DNA of 64,000 nt from Lacinutrix algicola (GTDB lineage: Bacteria > Bacteroidota > Bacteroidia > Flavobacteriales > Flavobacteriaceae): positions 1 through 64,000 of the forward strand of contig NZ_LIQH01000036.1 in NCBI RefSeq assembly GCF_001418085.1, in the 5' to 3' direction. How positions within the stretch are numbered: position 1 is the first letter of the stretch; each line of letters opens with the position of its first letter. Of this stretch, positions 1 to 9,373 are shown in pieces. The notes beneath the pieces are model-generated. The model was not told the origin of the DNA. It made no database searches and worked only from the letters and a program-made list of their open reading frames with translations. Position numbers and translations under genes: made by a program.

Positions 1-31
1 ATGGTTTTTTTATGTTCTATATTATAGAAAT

Positions 32-217
32 TTATTTTTTTTCTTCAGCTTTTCCCTCTTCCTCTTTACTTGCGTCTTTAAACTCTTTAATGCCGCTTCC
101 AAGACCTCTCATCATTTCAGGTATTTTTTTACCTCCAAATAACAACAAGATTAAAACTACTACTAAACCAATTTGCCAAGGGCCAATCGCTCCTAAAAAT
201 ATGCTTAATGATATCAT
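32..217 (-). CDS. tatA: Twin-arginine translocase subunit TatA/TatE
   Basis: This is a small inner-membrane protein of 61 residues that forms the pore part of the Tat system, which exports folded proteins. Residues about 12-28 form one hydrophobic helix, followed by the family hinge FGGKKIPEMMRGLG and an amphipathic helix ending in EFK, then a short charged tail rich in Glu and Lys. Order and length match TatA/TatE proteins. A Bacteroidota-type -7 element sits about 20 bases upstream of the start. The gene is divergent from the M23 peptidase. No tatC is present in the window. Confidence 0.93.
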   Translation of the reverse strand: MISLSIFLGAIGPWQIGLVVVLILLLFGGKKIPEMMRGLGSGIKEFKDASKEEEGKAEEKK

Positions 218-236
218 AATAACTGTATTTAAGGTG

Positions 237-244
237 CAAAGTTA
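237..244 (-). promoter_or_regulatory. Promoter -7 element for tatA
   Basis: On the minus strand this reads TAACTTTG, which fits the Bacteroidota consensus TAnnTTTG. It lies 19 bases before the tatA start codon. I see no clear -33 TTTG at the usual spacing. Confidence 0.5.
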
Positions 245-319
245 GTAATTAAAGTTTAATTATAGCGTTTAAAAGCTAATTTTAGCATATTGTTAAAGTG
301 GTGAAGTTAAATTTTTATT

Positions 320-327
320 TACTTTTG
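320..327 (+). promoter_or_regulatory. Promoter -7 element for the M23 peptidase gene
   Basis: TACTTTTG matches TAnnTTTG and ends 17 bases before the ATG at 345. A short ATG-led reading frame at 334 (five codons, then stop) lies out of frame in the leader and is not the gene start. The -33 element is not obvious. Confidence 0.5.
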
Positions 328-344
328 TTTTAAGATGAAATCAA

Positions 345-1217
345 ATGCCTAAGAAGAAAAAGAAATCCAAAAAAATATCAAAGAAACTACTTCACAAGTA
401 TCGTTTAGTTATATTGAACGAAGAGACTTTTGAAGAAAGACTGGCTTTTAGACTCACACGTTTAAATGTATTTGTATTGCTAGGTGTTTCATCTATAGCA
501 TTAGTAGCTTTTACCATTTTGTTAATTGCTTTTACACCTTTAAGGGAATATATACCAGGTTATTCTTCAACAGCTTTAAAAAAGCAAGCAGTAGAGCTTA
601 ATTATAAAACCGATTCACTACAGCAAATTATTACGTACAACGATAAATACTACGCTTCTATAAGGAAAGTTTTAAAAGGAGAAGTAAGTGCTGTGCAGTT
701 TAATAGAGATTCTATAATAGAAGCGGCCAAAATAGATGCAAGTGAAATAGATTTATCTGCAAGTAAAGCAGATTCTATTTTAAGAGAAAAAGTAGATAAG
801 GAAGATAAATATAGCCTTTTCGAAACAGCAAAATCTAAAACCAATTTCGTGTTATTTCCACCTGTAAATGGAGAAATTAGCGAAGAATATAATGCAGAAG
901 AGAAACATTTTGCTGTAGATATAGTGGTTGCTAAAAACACTCCTGTTAAAGCCACAGCAGATGGTACTGTCGTTTTTTCAGAATGGACTGCAGAAACAGG
1001 CTTTGTTATATTAATAGAGCACAGTTACGGATTATTATCAGTTTATAAGCATAATTCTACACTTACCAAAGAGCAAGGCGATTTAGTAAAAGCAGGCGAA
1101 GTAATTGCAACATCAGGAAATACTGGAGATTTTTCTACAGGGCCACATTTGCATTTCGAATTATGGAGTGATGGTTATTCTGTAAACCCAACCAATTTTA
1201 TAGATTTTAAGAAATAG
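345..1217 (+). CDS. M23 family metallopeptidase, membrane-anchored
   Basis: This is a cell-wall endopeptidase of the LytM/M23 type, predicted to cut peptidoglycan cross-links in the periplasm. The N-terminus (residues 1-20) is very Lys-rich and cytoplasmic, residues about 42-64 form one membrane helix, about 75-165 is a charged linker with coiled-coil character, and the peptidase domain runs from about 170 to 285. The zinc ligands are all present: H188 and D192 in HFAVD, and the HLHFE motif with H268 and H270. This contrasts with the degenerate M23 domain of the EnvC-like protein near 62 kb. The stop codon overlaps the GTG start of the next gene by one base, so the two are probably cotranscribed. 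Confidence 0.9.
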   Translation: MPKKKKKSKKISKKLLHKYRLVILNEETFEERLAFRLTRLNVFVLLGVSSIALVAFTILLIAFTPLREYIPGYSSTALKKQAVELNYKTDSLQQIITYNDKYYASIRKVLKGEVSAVQFNRDSIIEAAKIDASEIDLSASKADSILREKVDKEDKYSLFETAKSKTNFVLFPPVNGEISEEYNAEEKHFAVDIVVAKNTPVKATADGTVVFSEWTAETGFVILIEHSYGLLSVYKHNSTLTKEQGDLVKAGEVIATSGNTGDFSTGPHLHFELWSDGYSVNPTNFIDFKK

Positions 1218-2113
1218 TGAAAAGAACAACTCAAGTATTAACAAGCGTTGTAATTATTTTAATATTTTTTTCGTGTAAAAGGGAAGAGGTAAATACTTTT
1301 AATAGTCAAATTACTTCACAAGAGCTTTTAAATAAAACTGAAGCGTTTAGCAGTGAAACAGTAGATTTATACAAGATTAATTATAAATCTAATGGTTTAA
1401 ATATAGAAGGATTCATTGCAAAACCAGAACAACACAATACCAACACAAAATTACCTGCAATAATTTTTTGCAGAGGAGGGAATAAAGATTTTAGAGCAAT
1501 AACCGAAAACAGTTATAAATACTTTAATTTTTTAGCATCGCAAGGTTATGTGGTGTTAGCTTCACAATTAAGAGGAAATAAACCCAGTGAAGGCATTGAT
1601 GAGTTTGGAGGAAACGATGTAAACGATATTTTAAAACTAATTTCTATTGCAAAAGAATTAAACTTTGTAGAAGCAAAAAATATTCATATTTTAGGTTATT
1701 CCAGAGGAGGAATGAATGCTTATCAAGTTTCTAAATTAACAGATGACATTAATAGTATTGCTGTTGTTGGTGCACCAACAAATCTTTTTAAAGGCGCTAA
1801 ATTTAGAAACGAAATGTATCATAAGGTTATGAAACCATTAATTGGAGATTCTATCCAGTTTCGGGAAGAATACATTAAAAGATCATCTGTATTTTGGCAC
1901 GATAAAATAAACGAACCCATTTTAATTCTTCATGGAAGTAATGACTCTAAAGTTGTAGTCGATGAAGCACAACAAATTATAGATTCGTTAATAGTATCTA
2001 ATAAACAAGATTTTAAATTTAAAATATTTGAAGGCGGAAACCACGGCCTATCAAACTATAACCAAGAAAGAAACGACTTGATTTTCAACTGGTTTAAAAC
2101 ACATAATAAATAA
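1217..2113 (+). CDS. Alpha/beta hydrolase lipoprotein (prolyl oligopeptidase-like)
   Basis: This is a secreted hydrolase of the S9/dienelactone hydrolase type; its substrate is unknown. It begins with GTG overlapping the previous stop. Residues 1-19 are a signal peptide ending at a lipobox with C20, so it is predicted to be an outer-membrane or periplasmic lipoprotein. The nucleophile elbow is GYSRGG with S162, the acid is probably D243 (HGSNDSK), and the base is H276 (GGNHG). The spacing of these three residues fits an alpha/beta hydrolase. Its stop overlaps the ATG of the GH3 gene (TAATG), so the three genes from 345 onwards look like one operon. Confidence 0.85.
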   Translation: MKRTTQVLTSVVIILIFFSCKREEVNTFNSQITSQELLNKTEAFSSETVDLYKINYKSNGLNIEGFIAKPEQHNTNTKLPAIIFCRGGNKDFRAITENSYKYFNFLASQGYVVLASQLRGNKPSEGIDEFGGNDVNDILKLISIAKELNFVEAKNIHILGYSRGGMNAYQVSKLTDDINSIAVVGAPTNLFKGAKFRNEMYHKVMKPLIGDSIQFREEYIKRSSVFWHDKINEPILILHGSNDSKVVVDEAQQIIDSLIVSNKQDFKFKIFEGGNHGLSNYNQERNDLIFNWFKTHNK

Positions 2114-3615
2114 TGTTATCATTAAAAGCAGCTTTAGCAAAACCGTTTGCAAAACGAGTATATAAAAAGGTTCAAAAATGGGCTAATAATCCGGTAGAAA
2201 CTCAGGAGAAAGTCTTTAGAGATTTAATTAGTGGCGCCTCTCAAACTGCATTTGGAAAAGATCACGATTTTAATACAATAAAAACTCATAATGATTATGT
2301 AAAGCATGTTCCTATTCGGGATTACGAAGCATTAAAACCGTATGTTGAAAGAGTAGTTGCTGGAGAAGAAAATATTCTTTGGAAAGGGAAGCCGTTATAT
2401 TTTGCAAAAACTTCGGGTACTACTTCTGGTGCAAAATATATTCCAATTACCGCCGAGAGTATGCCTAATCACGTAAACGCGGCAAGAAACGCAATCCTAT
2501 TATACATTCATGAAACCGGAAACTCTAAGTTTGTAGATGGTAAAATGATTTTTTTACAAGGGAGCCCAATTCTAACAGAACAAAACGGAGTACAATTAGG
2601 AAGATTATCTGGTATTGTAGCGCATTATGTACCAAAATATCTTCAAAAAAACAGATTACCGTCATGGGAAACTAATTGTATTGAAGACTGGGAAACAAAA
2701 GTAGATGCTGTTGTAGATGAAACATTAAATCAAGACATGACTATTATTTCTGGTATTCCATCTTGGGTGCAAATGTATTTCGAAAAGCTTGAAAAGAGAA
2801 CAGGTAAAAAAGTTGGTGATATTTTTAAAAACTTCAATTTATTTATTTTTGGAGGTGTTAATTACGAGCCTTATAGAGCAAAGTTCGAAAATTTAATAGG
2901 TCGAAAAGTAGATAGCATAGAGTTGTATCCTGCGAGCGAAGGATTCTTTGCTTTTCAAGATAAGCAAGACGAAAAAGGGATGTTGCTTCAGTTAAATTCT
3001 GGAATGTTTTACGAATTTATTTTAGCTGAAGAATTCTTTGAAGAAAATCCAAAACGAATTACTATAAAAGATGTTGAACTTGGAAAAAATTACGTTTTAA
3101 TAATCTCTACAAATGCAGGATTATGGGCTTATAATGTTGGGGATACAGTTATGTTTACAAGTATAAAACCGTATCGCGTTATAGTTTCAGGTCGTATAAA
3201 ACATTTTATTTCAGCCTTTGGAGAGCACGTTATTGGTAAAGAAGTAGAGCACGCATTAAAGGAAGCAACAGAAGACACATCGGTTAGAATAAACGAGTTT
3301 ACGGTTGCACCTCAAATAAACCCAGAATCGGGCTTACCATATCACGAATGGTTTATAGAGTTTGAAAACGAACCAGAAAACATTTTTGCTTTAGCAGAAA
3401 AAATAGACCATGCTTTACAGAAACAAAACAGCTATTATTTTGATTTAATTGTTGGTAAGGTTCTACAACCTTTAAAAATTTCGGTAATTCAAAAAAATGG
3501 ATTTCAAAATTACATGAAATCTATTGGTAAGTTAGGCGGACAAAATAAAATTCCACGTCTTGCAAACGATCGTAAAATTGCAGACGCTTTAAAAATAGAA
3601 ATAATACTTAAATAA
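2113..3615 (+). CDS. GH3 family acyl-adenylate-forming protein
   Basis: This 500-residue protein belongs to the GH3 auxin-responsive family of the ANL adenylating enzymes. In plants these conjugate amino acids to acyl acids; the role of the bacterial members is not established. The P-loop-like motif AKTSGTTSGAKYIP lies at residues 98-111, and a second family block around YPASEGFF is seen near residue 275. The length is close to the family norm and there is no signal peptide, so it should be cytoplasmic. It overlaps the upstream hydrolase gene by one base. The natural substrate cannot be read from the sequence. Confidence 0.88.
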   Translation: MLSLKAALAKPFAKRVYKKVQKWANNPVETQEKVFRDLISGASQTAFGKDHDFNTIKTHNDYVKHVPIRDYEALKPYVERVVAGEENILWKGKPLYFAKTSGTTSGAKYIPITAESMPNHVNAARNAILLYIHETGNSKFVDGKMIFLQGSPILTEQNGVQLGRLSGIVAHYVPKYLQKNRLPSWETNCIEDWETKVDAVVDETLNQDMTIISGIPSWVQMYFEKLEKRTGKKVGDIFKNFNLFIFGGVNYEPYRAKFENLIGRKVDSIELYPASEGFFAFQDKQDEKGMLLQLNSGMFYEFILAEEFFEENPKRITIKDVELGKNYVLIISTNAGLWAYNVGDTVMFTSIKPYRVIVSGRIKHFISAFGEHVIGKEVEHALKEATEDTSVRINEFTVAPQINPESGLPYHEWFIEFENEPENIFALAEKIDHALQKQNSYYFDLIVGKVLQPLKISVIQKNGFQNYMKSIGKLGGQNKIPRLANDRKIADALKIEIILK

Positions 3616-3618
3616 TAC

Positions 3619-3626
3619 TATCTTTG
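3619..3626 (+). promoter_or_regulatory. Promoter -7 element before the DUF gene at 3644
   Basis: TATCTTTG matches TAnnTTTG and ends 17 bases before the ATG at 3644. A purine-rich stretch (AAGGAAAT) follows it. It suggests that 3644 starts a new transcription unit, which may run into the Wzz-like genes 18 bases after its stop. Confidence 0.5.
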
Positions 3627-3643
3627 TAAGCTAAGGAAATTTA

Positions 3644-5332
3644 ATGAGTAAGATAAAAAAACACGAAAGAACAAGAGCGCAGGAAAGCTCGAACGCAATT
3701 GAAAGAATGTACATTACGATGAGACATTTATTTAATCGTGGGTTTTATAAACCTATGGGAATTTCTGGTGAAACTTTACGAGAAGCTCTTTTGGTTTTAA
3801 GACCAGAAATTTATGGATCGATTGCTGATGAAAAAGCAGAATTAGAAGGTCTTCTATATGTTATAGATAGACTTCCAATAGGTATTGAAGAGTGTCGTTT
3901 TATTAACCTTACAAGTGATGAAGGTTATGGAGATTCTCATTTTGAAGCTATAATTCCACCTAAAAGAAGACGTAATTGCTACCGTATAGACGAGGAGCAA
4001 ATGAATATAGAAATTACTAGAGGACGTAGTGAAATCTATGATATATTAACGCATTTAACATTTCTATTTGTTGAGTCTCATAAAATTCTTAAACGCGTAG
4101 TTATAGACGATAAAGGTGCTACAACCAGAGATTGGATTAAGTTAGAGGCTGCTGTTTTAAGTAAAAAGAAGCTTACTAAACAAGAGCGTGAAATAGCAAT
4201 AACACATACAGCTAATATTTTAGGCCGCACTTTTAAAGAACTAAGTGATGTTTATAATGATTTTGCAACACCTAAGCACCCAGAACGTTTACTTGAAATT
4301 GTATACTGGTTAGGTAAATTAGCAATAGACGAGGTTATTAATAATAACAAACGTACCATTACATTTAGTCCGGTTTTACGAGAACGCTTAGGGCATCATA
4401 TTCATGGAGAACGATGGGCTAATACAATAAAAGAAACACTTAAAGAAAACGGTTTATTATCAAGACCAATACATATTATTAGTGCGAATTTACATAGTGT
4501 TATGAACACGTTGTATGCTCCACAAGCTCTAAAAACATTAGCATCTAAAAAAGATATTTTTGATATTTATGAAGATTTAAGTAGCTCTGAAAACGAAAGC
4601 TTGCGTAATAAAGTAACACAAAAGGCGTTACAACAAGGCATGATATATATCAAGGATACCTCTGGAACAAATATAAATGTACAGATTTTTGATACAGCAA
4701 AACTAGACCTAAGTCTTACAGATTTGGGTATTAAAAAAGCTGATAAAAAAGGAGAGGAACCCGTACTTTTTGTAATGGATTATGCTTTTGGAGAACAAGC
4801 ATACGAAACAATAGATGAGTTTTTAAAACCTTACGAAGAAGAAGAAGGTAAAACACACTTAAATATTGAATCTATTTCAATAATGGGAAAAGCCGGTATT
4901 TTAGAAGGCGGTAAGGGAGATATTATGATTCCTTCGGCACATATTTTTGAAGGTACTGCAGACAATTACCCATTTAAAAATGAGTTAAGTAAAGCCGATT
5001 TAGAAGGGCAAGGTGTTGATATTTATGAAGGTAGTATGATTTCTGTATTAGGAACATCGCTTCAAAATAAAGATATTTTAAAGTTCTTTTACAATTCTAC
5101 ATGGAATGTTATTGGCCTCGAAATGGAAGGAGCACATTATCAAAAAGCAATACAAGCAGCATCAAAAGTACGTGGTAGCATAAATCCCGACGTAAAAGTA
5201 AGATATGCTTATTATGCTAGTGATAATCCATTAGAAACAGGAGGTACATTAGCATCTGGAGGTTTAGGTACATCAGGTGTTAAGCCCACATACTTAATAA
5301 CTAGAAAGATATTACAACAAATATTTAATTAA
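3644..5332 (+). CDS. Conserved two-domain DUF protein with nucleoside-phosphorylase-like C-terminus
   Basis: This 562-residue protein has no membrane segment or signal peptide. I recall close relatives as a Bacteroidota family of unknown function (probably DUF6909). Residues 1-350 are alpha-helical and charged and are not recognised. Residues about 370-562 carry short blocks that look like the PNP/UDP nucleoside phosphorylase and AMP nucleosidase fold: GKAG at 415-418, GDIMIPSA at 425-432, LEMEGA at 492-497 and SDNPL at 526-530, in the same order as in that superfamily. The EMEG block normally binds the ribose. The link is my own inference from motifs. The promoter upstream suggests independent transcription. 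Confidence 0.6.
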   Translation: MSKIKKHERTRAQESSNAIERMYITMRHLFNRGFYKPMGISGETLREALLVLRPEIYGSIADEKAELEGLLYVIDRLPIGIEECRFINLTSDEGYGDSHFEAIIPPKRRRNCYRIDEEQMNIEITRGRSEIYDILTHLTFLFVESHKILKRVVIDDKGATTRDWIKLEAAVLSKKKLTKQEREIAITHTANILGRTFKELSDVYNDFATPKHPERLLEIVYWLGKLAIDEVINNNKRTITFSPVLRERLGHHIHGERWANTIKETLKENGLLSRPIHIISANLHSVMNTLYAPQALKTLASKKDIFDIYEDLSSSENESLRNKVTQKALQQGMIYIKDTSGTNINVQIFDTAKLDLSLTDLGIKKADKKGEEPVLFVMDYAFGEQAYETIDEFLKPYEEEEGKTHLNIESISIMGKAGILEGGKGDIMIPSAHIFEGTADNYPFKNELSKADLEGQGVDIYEGSMISVLGTSLQNKDILKFFYNSTWNVIGLEMEGAHYQKAIQAASKVRGSINPDVKVRYAYYASDNPLETGGTLASGGLGTSGVKPTYLITRKILQQIFN

Positions 5333-5350
5333 TTACAGTAATATAAAAAT

Positions 5351-6406
5351 ATGAGTCAAGAATTACCATCGAATAAAAACACCAATGAAGAGGTAGATTT
5401 AATAGTGTTTTTTAATTTAATTGGAAACGGGATTAATAAGTTTTTCTTTTTTATAAAGTCTATATTTATTTTTATTTACGGATTATTCATTTCTACACTT
5501 AGAGAGATTTTTATAAACATTAAATTAGTAATAAGTATAGCAGTTTTAGCACTAATAGTAGGTTTTGGTTTAGATTCTCAAAAAGAAAAAGTGTTTTACT
5601 CTGAAATGTTTGTAGTCCCAAAATTCCAATCTAAATATGAATTAATTAATAATATAAGTTATTATAATTCTTTAATTAGTGTTAAGGATGTTGATGAATT
5701 ATCCAATCAATTTAATATAAACGAAAAAGAAGCACAATCTCTTATTAATTTTGAAGTTGAAATAGGACCAGAATCTAAAAATGAGCAATTGGAAAGCTTT
5801 AATGGATTTTTAAAAACATTAGACAGTGTAACAAAAACAAAAATTACTTTTGAAGACTATTTAGAAAATAGAAACTTATACACGGCTAATATATTTTTAT
5901 TAAGAGCTCGTTCTAAGAATTATAAGATTTTTAAAAAATTAGAACAAGGGCTTTCAAAGTCTATAAATAATGAGTTTTCTAATTCAGAAAAGAAAAAGAG
6001 AGATTCCGTTTTGGTCATAGAAAAAGAAAGTTTAGAGCACACTTTAACAGAAGTAAGAATCATGAAAAATACTTACTTAGATATTTTACAAAAAGAATCT
6101 GAGAAAAACACAGTATCTTCTAATTTAGCTAATACATTAGGTTTTCAAGTTGAGAAAACAGAAACAAAAGAAGATCAATTATTGGCTAAAGAGATTGCTA
6201 TTTTAGATAAATTAAACACTATAAAAAAAGAATTAGTAGTTAACGATGAGATTTTTTCTAAAATATCCTCATTCAAAGAAAAAGGTCTACTAGAAGATAT
6301 TTGGTATAGAAAATTTAAAATAATAGTACCGTTTTTAGCATTATTGATCTTAGCTTTGACAACTTCAATATTCAAATTCTATAAGCACGTAATTAACTAT
6401 AAATAG
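5351..6406 (+). CDS. Wzz-like chain-length determinant protein, copy 1
   Basis: This predicted inner-membrane protein of 351 residues has the layout of a polysaccharide co-polymerase: hydrophobic segments between residues about 30 and 75, a long charged, coiled-coil-prone periplasmic part (about 80-310), and a C-terminal helix at about 322-343. The N-terminus carries the block EEVDLIVFFNLIGN, seen also in the next gene. No kinase motif is present, so it is not a Wzc-type protein. It opens the polysaccharide locus and probably sets glycan chain length. It is a paralogue of the neighbour at 6431; the exact role is inferred from topology and position. Confidence 0.7.
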   Translation: MSQELPSNKNTNEEVDLIVFFNLIGNGINKFFFFIKSIFIFIYGLFISTLREIFINIKLVISIAVLALIVGFGLDSQKEKVFYSEMFVVPKFQSKYELINNISYYNSLISVKDVDELSNQFNINEKEAQSLINFEVEIGPESKNEQLESFNGFLKTLDSVTKTKITFEDYLENRNLYTANIFLLRARSKNYKIFKKLEQGLSKSINNEFSNSEKKKRDSVLVIEKESLEHTLTEVRIMKNTYLDILQKESEKNTVSSNLANTLGFQVEKTETKEDQLLAKEIAILDKLNTIKKELVVNDEIFSKISSFKEKGLLEDIWYRKFKIIVPFLALLILALTTSIFKFYKHVINYK

Positions 6407-6430
6407 TTATTAAAAACAAGTATTTTATAA

Positions 6431-7495
6431 ATGAAAGAGATTAATAAACCAGAGTTAAAACCAGATAATGAAGAAATAGATTTAATTGTATTTTTTAATC
6501 TTATTGGAAACATATTAGATAAAATCTATATGTTTTTTGCTTCTACAGTTAAAATTATTTTTGCATTTATTATTAGTACTATTAAGATTGTAGTAAATGG
6601 CTGGAAAATAATTTTAGGAGTATTATTAGTCGCTTACTTAGCTGGTTATTTTTTAGAGAAATCTAAAAAAGACATATATACTTCAGATATGTTGGTAAGA
6701 CCATATTCAGGTTCTAAATTTCAGTTGGTTACTAATATTGGGTATTATAATGCATTAATCGAAAGTAAAGATTATAAGTCTTTATCAAGGATTTTTAATA
6801 AAGGAAACGACAGTGTTGATGTTAGGTCTTTATTAAATTTTAAAATAGAACCAGGACCAGAAACTGAAAATGATAGAATTTTACAGTATCAAGGTTTTGC
6901 AAAACAACTAGATTCTTTTTCTCTTAAAAGAACGTCTTATGATGACTTTATTGAAAACAGAAGTATCTTCTCGGGAGATTTATTTTTAATTACAGTTAAT
7001 TCAACAAAAAAAGATGTTTTTAAAGACTTAGAAGATGGTATTAGTGTTGCTTTTAATACAGATTACTCTAACACTAAGCGTAAAAGAGATTCTACATATT
7101 ACGAGCTTGAAAAAGAGAATATTTATGCTGCTTTAAGAAGAGTAAACGAGTTGCAAACAATCTATATAGATGTTTTGCAAAAAGACGCAAAAAACACAAC
7201 ATCAAGTTTTAAAGTCGGAGAATTACCATTTACTCAAGAAAAAGCAGATACAAAAGAATATGAACTTTTAACAAAAGAGCTTAATTTAAGAAACGAACTT
7301 AGAAGATTAGAAGAAAAGCGAATAACTCAAGATGTTATAGCAGATATAATTTCTAGTTTTCAACAAGTTGGAAATAAAGTTAAGGTTTGGTACAAAAGTT
7401 ATACAGTTGTTTTCCCTACTTTGGCATTATTGTTACTTGCTTTATTTTATTTAATAATGAGAATAGTAATATTTGTAAATAGATATGAAGAGTAA
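6431..7495 (+). CDS. Wzz-like chain-length determinant protein, copy 2
   Basis: This is a paralogue of the preceding gene, almost the same length (354 residues), with the same N-terminal block EEIDLIVFFNLIGN, membrane helices in about residues 28-75 and 325-350, and a charged middle. Shared positions include NI.YYN.LI near residue 110, a GPE motif near 145, and a KRDS motif followed by a predicted helix near 220. It probably forms a polysaccharide co-polymerase with or alongside copy 1. The end overlaps the rfbB start by 11 bases, which ties it to the sugar-nucleotide operon. Confidence 0.7.
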   Translation: MKEINKPELKPDNEEIDLIVFFNLIGNILDKIYMFFASTVKIIFAFIISTIKIVVNGWKIILGVLLVAYLAGYFLEKSKKDIYTSDMLVRPYSGSKFQLVTNIGYYNALIESKDYKSLSRIFNKGNDSVDVRSLLNFKIEPGPETENDRILQYQGFAKQLDSFSLKRTSYDDFIENRSIFSGDLFLITVNSTKKDVFKDLEDGISVAFNTDYSNTKRKRDSTYYELEKENIYAALRRVNELQTIYIDVLQKDAKNTTSSFKVGELPFTQEKADTKEYELLTKELNLRNELRRLEEKRITQDVIADIISSFQQVGNKVKVWYKSYTVVFPTLALLLLALFYLIMRIVIFVNRYEE

Positions 7496-8501
7496 ATATA
7501 TATTAATTACTGGAGGTGCTGGTTTTATAGGCTCTAATTTTATTCCTTATTTGTTAGAAAATAACAAATTTTTAAAAATCGTTAATTTAGATAAGTTAAC
7601 TTATGCTGGAGATATTTTAAATTTAGAAGAGGTATCAAATAATAGTAATTACACTTTTGTTCAAGGAGATATTTGCAATAGATCTTTAATAGAGTCACTA
7701 TTTAAAAAATATAATTTTCAAGGTGTTATACATTTTGCAGCAGAATCTCATGTAGATAACTCAATTAAAAACCCAGGAGCTTTTGTAGATACTAACATTA
7801 CAGGTACCTTTAATTTAGTTGACGTAGCAAAACAATACTGGATGGATGGACCTAACCAAGTAAAAATAGAATTTAAAGAAGCAAGATTTCATCACATTTC
7901 TACAGATGAGGTTTATGGAACACTTGGAGAAGCTGGTTTATTTACAGAGGAAACTCCATATGCACCAAACAGTCCGTATAGCGCATCAAAAGCAGCCTCA
8001 GATTTTATTATTCGCAGTTATTTTCATACTTATGGTATGAATGTGGTTACAACTAATTGCTCTAATAATTATGGACCTAAACAACATGATGAAAAATTAA
8101 TACCTACTATTATTAGAAAAGCTATCTCCGGAGAAAATATACCAATTTATGGAGATGGGAAAAATATTAGAGACTGGTTGTATGTTTTAGACCATTGTAA
8201 AGGCATAGAATTAGTATATAAAAATGGTCGTATAGGAGAAACATATAATATTGGTGGTAGAAACGAAAGAGATAATTTACATATTGTAAATACTATTTGT
8301 GAAATTTTAGACAAAGTACAACCGTCTAAAAACTCATATAAAAAGCAAATTACTTTCGTGACAGATAGACCTGGACATGATTTTAGATATGCCATAGATG
8401 CCAATAAAATAGAAAGAGAACTAAGCTGGAGAGCCGATGAAAATTTTGAGTCTGGCATTAGAAAAACAATAGACTGGTATCTAAATAAATATAACACATG
8501 A
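7485..8501 (+). CDS. rfbB: dTDP-glucose 4,6-dehydratase RfbB
   Basis: This enzyme turns dTDP-D-glucose into dTDP-4-keto-6-deoxy-D-glucose, the second step of dTDP-L-rhamnose synthesis. It is an extended SDR: NAD-binding GGAGFIGSN at residues 10-18, the catalytic T-D-E at 140-142 (STDEVYG), and YxxxK with Y165 and K169 (YSASK). The length of 338 is normal. It overlaps the upstream Wzz-like gene by 11 bases and its stop overlaps rfbA by 4 (ATGA), so translation is probably coupled. The four rfb genes follow in the order B-A-C-D. Confidence 0.95.
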   Translation: MKSKYILITGGAGFIGSNFIPYLLENNKFLKIVNLDKLTYAGDILNLEEVSNNSNYTFVQGDICNRSLIESLFKKYNFQGVIHFAAESHVDNSIKNPGAFVDTNITGTFNLVDVAKQYWMDGPNQVKIEFKEARFHHISTDEVYGTLGEAGLFTEETPYAPNSPYSASKAASDFIIRSYFHTYGMNVVTTNCSNNYGPKQHDEKLIPTIIRKAISGENIPIYGDGKNIRDWLYVLDHCKGIELVYKNGRIGETYNIGGRNERDNLHIVNTICEILDKVQPSKNSYKKQITFVTDRPGHDFRYAIDANKIERELSWRADENFESGIRKTIDWYLNKYNT

Positions 8502-9361
8502 AAGGAATAATATTGGCAGGAGGATCAGGAACACGTTTACATCCATTAACATTGGCGGTAAGCAAACAGTTGATGCCTATTTATGATAAGCCAATGATCT
8601 ATTATCCTTTATCTACATTAATGTGGTCTGGAATAAAAGATATTTTAATAATTTCTACTCCACATGACTTACCATTGTTTCAAGCTTTACTAGGAGATGG
8701 TAAGAAATTTGGGTGTAATTTTGAATATGCTATACAGGAAGCCCCAAATGGACTAGCAGAAGCATTTATTATAGGATCAGATTTTATAGGAAATGATAAA
8801 GTTGCTCTTATTCTTGGAGACAATATATTCTATGGTACAGGTTTAGAAAAGCTACTACAGGAAAATAATAATCCAGAAGGAGGTATTATTTATGCTTACC
8901 ATGTACACGATCCAGAACGTTATGGTGTGGCAGAGTTTGATAACAATGGGAAAGTAATTTCTATTGAAGAGAAACCAGAGAATCCAAAATCTAATTTTGC
9001 AGTTCCTGGCATTTACTTCTATGATAATGAAGTTGTAAGTATTGCTAAAAACATTAAACCTAGTCAAAGAGGAGAGTTAGAAATAACAGACATTAATAAA
9101 GAGTATTTAAAGCAAGGAAAATTAAAAGTAAGCGTATTAGATAAAGGAACGGCTTGGTTAGATACAGGTACGTTTAAATCGTTAATGCAAGCATCACAAT
9201 TTGTCCAAGTAATTGAAGAAAGACAGGGTTTAAAAATAGGAGCTATTGAAGAGGTTGCTTATAGAATGGGTTATATTAATAGATATCAATTAGAAGAGCT
9301 TATTAAGCCATTAATTAAAAGTGGTTATGGCAAACATCTACTTAGTATTTTAGAACACTAA
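8498..9361 (+). CDS. rfbA: Glucose-1-phosphate thymidylyltransferase RfbA
   Basis: This enzyme makes dTDP-glucose from dTTP and glucose-1-phosphate, the first step of the rhamnose branch. The N-terminal nucleotide-binding signature [11 protein letters not shown] is at residues 8-18, followed by [17 protein letters not shown], a strong signature of short-form RmlA. EKP near residue 160 and the C-terminal regulatory helices are intact; the length of 287 is typical. It starts four bases before the end of rfbB and is separated from rfbC by 12 bases. A second, longer nucleotidyltransferase of different subtype lies near 58 kb. Confidence 0.96.
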   Translation: MKGIILAGGSGTRLHPLTLAVSKQLMPIYDKPMIYYPLSTLMWSGIKDILIISTPHDLPLFQALLGDGKKFGCNFEYAIQEAPNGLAEAFIIGSDFIGNDKVALILGDNIFYGTGLEKLLQENNNPEGGIIYAYHVHDPERYGVAEFDNNGKVISIEEKPENPKSNFAVPGIYFYDNEVVSIAKNIKPSQRGELEITDINKEYLKQGKLKVSVLDKGTAWLDTGTFKSLMQASQFVQVIEERQGLKIGAIEEVAYRMGYINRYQLEELIKPLIKSGYGKHLLSILEH

Positions 9362-9373
9362 ATCAAGAGTTAA

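Noticed and set aside
12-245. Plus-strand frame of 77 codons opposite tatA
   Set aside because: It is the antisense of a clear TatA gene and has no family features.
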